Source of the DNA: Thermococci archaeon
Lineage (GTDB): Archaea > Methanobacteriota_B > Thermococci > Thermococcales > Thermococcaceae
Length of the DNA: 7,519 bases
Assembly: GCA_003663535.1 (NCBI GenBank)
Contig: QMUE01000048.1
Span: 1-7,519 of the forward strand
Direction: 5' to 3'
In this document: positions 6,239 to 7,519 of the stretch, piece by piece
Position numbering within the stretch: the stretch's first letter is position 1
How the letters are laid out: the number at the start of each line of letters is the position of its first letter
Translations under genes and position numbers: made by a program
The notes under the pieces: model-generated
Database searches by the model: none
The model's input: the letters and a program-made list of their open reading frames with translations, nothing else
Told to the model about the DNA's origin: nothing

Positions 6239-6462
6239 TAGAACTTGTGAACATCCATTTTTCATACAACAATCGAGAAGTGCTGAGGGATATTTCACTT
6301 AAAATAAATGATGGAGAAGTATTTGGAATCCTAGGCCCAAACGGGGCAGGAAAATCAACCTTGATAATGCACCTAAACGGAATACTGAAACCTAAAGCAG
6401 GGAAGATTATTGTAAACGGTATAGAGGTTAACAAAAAGCCAAAGGAAGCTAAAAAAGCTTAA
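6235..6462 (+). pseudogene. Truncated ECF/cobalt-type ABC ATPase (CbiO/EcfA) fragment
   Basis: The 75 residues encode the start of an ABC ATPase. An initial strand (IELVNIHFSY) is followed by an FGILGPNGAGKST Walker A (30-42, Lys40), HLNGILKPKAG and NGIEV, typical of EcfA/CbiO. The frame ends at TAA 6460-6462. A complete protein has about 270-280 residues; the Q-loop, LSGGQ signature, Walker B and switch histidine are all absent. The other two plus-strand frames stop within about 15 bases (one reads KKV then LR and stop), and no later ABC motif appears before the malP promoter. A single frameshift therefore cannot explain it; sequence has been deleted. The TTG start at 6235, preceded by GGGGTGA (6221-6227), overlaps the permease stop, as in an intact operon. 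The fragment cannot hydrolyse ATP. Confidence 0.85.
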
Positions 6463-6474
6463 AAAAGTTTTAAG
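6458..6474. repeat. 7-bp inverted repeat at the end of the truncated ATPase
   Basis: CTTAAAA (6458-6464) and TTTTAAG (6468-6474) are exact reverse complements around a 3-base loop, and the stop codon of the fragment lies inside. Nearby T runs (6480-6483, 6497-6501) could complete a weak terminator for the relic operon. The A-rich sequence also marks the apparent deletion endpoint. Confidence 0.45.
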
Positions 6475-6503
6475 GTGAGTTTTATTGCTGCTTTCATTTT
6501 TCT

Positions 6504-6519
6504 CCAAAATCCTTATAAT
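6504..6519 (+). promoter_or_regulatory. BRE/TATA promoter of malP
   Basis: CCAAAATC (6504-6511, BRE-like) precedes CTTATAAT (6512-6519, TATA box). Transcription is expected to start near 6538-6542, leaving a leader of about 30 bases that holds the GGGGTGAT ribosome site at 6558-6565. The promoter begins only about 40 bases past the stop of the truncated ATPase. Confidence 0.65.
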
Positions 6520-6520
6520 G

Positions 6521-6537
6521 TATCACTGCGAATGAGT
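6521..6537 (+). promoter_or_regulatory. Probable Thermococcales glycolytic motif (TrmBL1/Tgr site)
   Basis: The known consensus is TATCAC-N5-GTGATA. Here TATCAC (6521-6526) is exact, the 5-base spacer is TGCGA, and the second half reads ATGAGT, keeping the TGA core (9 of 12 positions). It lies immediately downstream of the TATA box and upstream of the expected start site. As known for the family, a site in this position lets the TrmB-like sugar regulator repress sugar-utilisation genes when maltodextrins are absent. Function here is inferred. Confidence 0.55.
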
Positions 6538-6568
6538 AACGAAGTCTTGGCACTCACGGGGTGATGAT

Positions 6569-7519
6569 ATGGAGACCGTTGTTAATCAGATAAAATCAAA
6601 ACTCCCGGAAAATTTAGAGGGGCTTTTGGATCTAGGGCACAATTACTGGTGGAACTGGAATAGAAGGGCTACAAAACTTTGGGAAAAAATAAATCCTGAA
6701 CATTGGAGAGAATATAAGAATCCCGTCAAGCTTCTCCTTGATACTCCTGAGGAGAGACTAAAGGAACTTTCAAAAGATGATGATTTCATAAATCTGTATG
6801 AGCTTGTTATTGATCAGTTTAGACACTATATGGAATCCGAAAGCACTTGGTTCTCAACGAATTGGCCCAAATGGGAAGAACCTGTTATATATCTGTGCAT
6901 GGAATACGGAATAAGTAAAAGTCTTCCCATATACTCTGGTGGACTTGGAATACTCGCAGGAGATCATGTGAAAACTGCAAGCGACTTAGGACTTCCTTTT
7001 ATAGGTGTTGGTCTTCTTTACAAGCATGGATACTTTAAACAACAAATAGATAAAAATGGAAACCAGATAGAGGTATTTCCGGAGTATGACCCTCATGAAA
7101 TGCCAATAAAACCCTTAACAACAGAAAAAGGGAAACCAATTCTCATAGAAGTTCCAATAGAAGATAGAATAGTCTATGCGAGAGCTTTTGAAGTTAATGT
7201 TGGTAGGGTAAAACTTTATCTTCTTGACACAGACGTTCCTGAAAACTCCCCAGATGACAGGACGATTTGTGACTATCTCTACAATGCCGAAATTGATAAG
7301 CGAATAAAGCAAGAAATTCTCCTTGGTATTGGTGGGATGAGGCTCTTGAGGGCATTAGGGATTGAATCAGCAGTGAACCATCTAAACGAAGGCCATCCCG
7401 CCTTTGCAAACTTCCAAAGAATAGCATGGTATATGGAAGAAGGTTTGAACTTCTTAGAGGCTCTAACTATTGTAAGAGCAACTACTATTTTTACAACTCA
7501 TACGCCGATACCAGCTGGC
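6569..7519 (+). CDS. malP: Maltodextrin (alpha-glucan) phosphorylase, 5' part only
   Basis: The reading frame runs 317 codons without a stop to the window edge. The complete archaeal enzyme has about 830 residues, so roughly 60% is missing, including the PLP-binding domain. The enzyme phosphorolyses maltodextrins to glucose-1-phosphate in the cytoplasm (GT35; archaeal alpha-glucan phosphorylase group). Visible signatures are NYWWNWNRRA (25-34) near the N-terminus, the conserved YSGGLGILAGDH (122-133), HLNEGHPAF (271-279) and TTHTPIPAG (309-317). Close similarity to Thermococcus MalP is recalled, not searched. ATG 6569 follows GGGGTGAT (6558-6565). It has its own promoter with a putative sugar-regulator site, so expression is probably independent of the truncated transporter upstream. 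Confidence 0.93.
   Translation, partial: METVVNQIKSKLPENLEGLLDLGHNYWWNWNRRATKLWEKINPEHWREYKNPVKLLLDTPEERLKELSKDDDFINLYELVIDQFRHYMESESTWFSTNWPKWEEPVIYLCMEYGISKSLPIYSGGLGILAGDHVKTASDLGLPFIGVGLLYKHGYFKQQIDKNGNQIEVFPEYDPHEMPIKPLTTEKGKPILIEVPIEDRIVYARAFEVNVGRVKLYLLDTDVPENSPDDRTICDYLYNAEIDKRIKQEILLGIGGMRLLRALGIESAVNHLNEGHPAFANFQRIAWYMEEGLNFLEALTIVRATTIFTTHTPIPAG

Noticed and set aside
6081..6434. 117-residue minus-strand reading frame across the permease/ATPase junction
   Set aside because: The plus strand encodes clear EcfT and Walker A motifs here; the minus frame has no domain.
6445..6490. Programmed frameshift in the A-rich stretch rescuing the ATPase
   Set aside because: Both alternative plus-strand frames stop within about 15 bases and no downstream ABC motifs exist before malP.
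7115..7427. Two minus-strand reading frames inside malP
   Set aside because: They are antisense to a continuous, strongly conserved phosphorylase frame.
1..7519. tRNA, rRNA, CRISPR array, insertion sequence or attachment site
   Set aside because: No cloverleaf, regularly spaced repeats, transposase/integrase motifs or terminal repeats were seen on either strand.

Overview
The window looks like chromosomal DNA of a hyperthermophilic archaeon of the order Thermococcales, most likely a low-GC Thermococcus of the litoralis/sibiricus kind. The reasons are archaeal BRE/TATA promoters with short leaders, GGTGAT/GGAGGTG ribosome-binding sites, T-run terminators, an archaeal-type GlmU, a DUF835 protein, and a maltodextrin phosphorylase start very similar to what I remember of Thermococcus MalP. 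The species assignment is from memory and was not searched. I see no tRNA, rRNA, CRISPR array, transposase or integrase.

Layout. (1) 1-400: a monocistronic TRAM-domain gene with its own promoter, a perfect 10-bp inverted repeat at the predicted transcript start, and a T-run terminator. (2) 438-3702: a tight three-gene plus-strand operon. It holds an UppP/BacA-type polyprenyl-diphosphate phosphatase, an archaeal bifunctional GlmU-like sugar-phosphate nucleotidyltransferase/acetyltransferase, and a seven-helix DUF835 membrane protein, with start/stop overlaps at both junctions. It plausibly serves lipid-carrier recycling and UDP-GlcNAc supply for surface glycans. (3) 3721-4893 (minus): a protein with four CBS domains and a C-terminal domain resembling bacterial ribosome-hibernation factors (HPF/RaiA). 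(4) 4991-5641 (minus): an unassigned membrane protein with VanZ/YjdF-like charged motifs. (5) 5627-6462 (plus): the remains of an ECF-type (CbiQO) importer. The permease seems to lack its first membrane helices, and the ATPase stops at residue 75, just after Walker A. (6) 6504-7519: the promoter and first 317 codons of maltodextrin phosphorylase, with a sequence resembling the Thermococcales glycolytic motif just downstream of the TATA box.

The points most worth a second look are the CBS plus HPF-like fusion, the doubly truncated ECF transporter abutting malP, the Gln in place of the usual His in UppP, the hairpin at the start of the TRAM mRNA, and the sugar-regulator site at malP.
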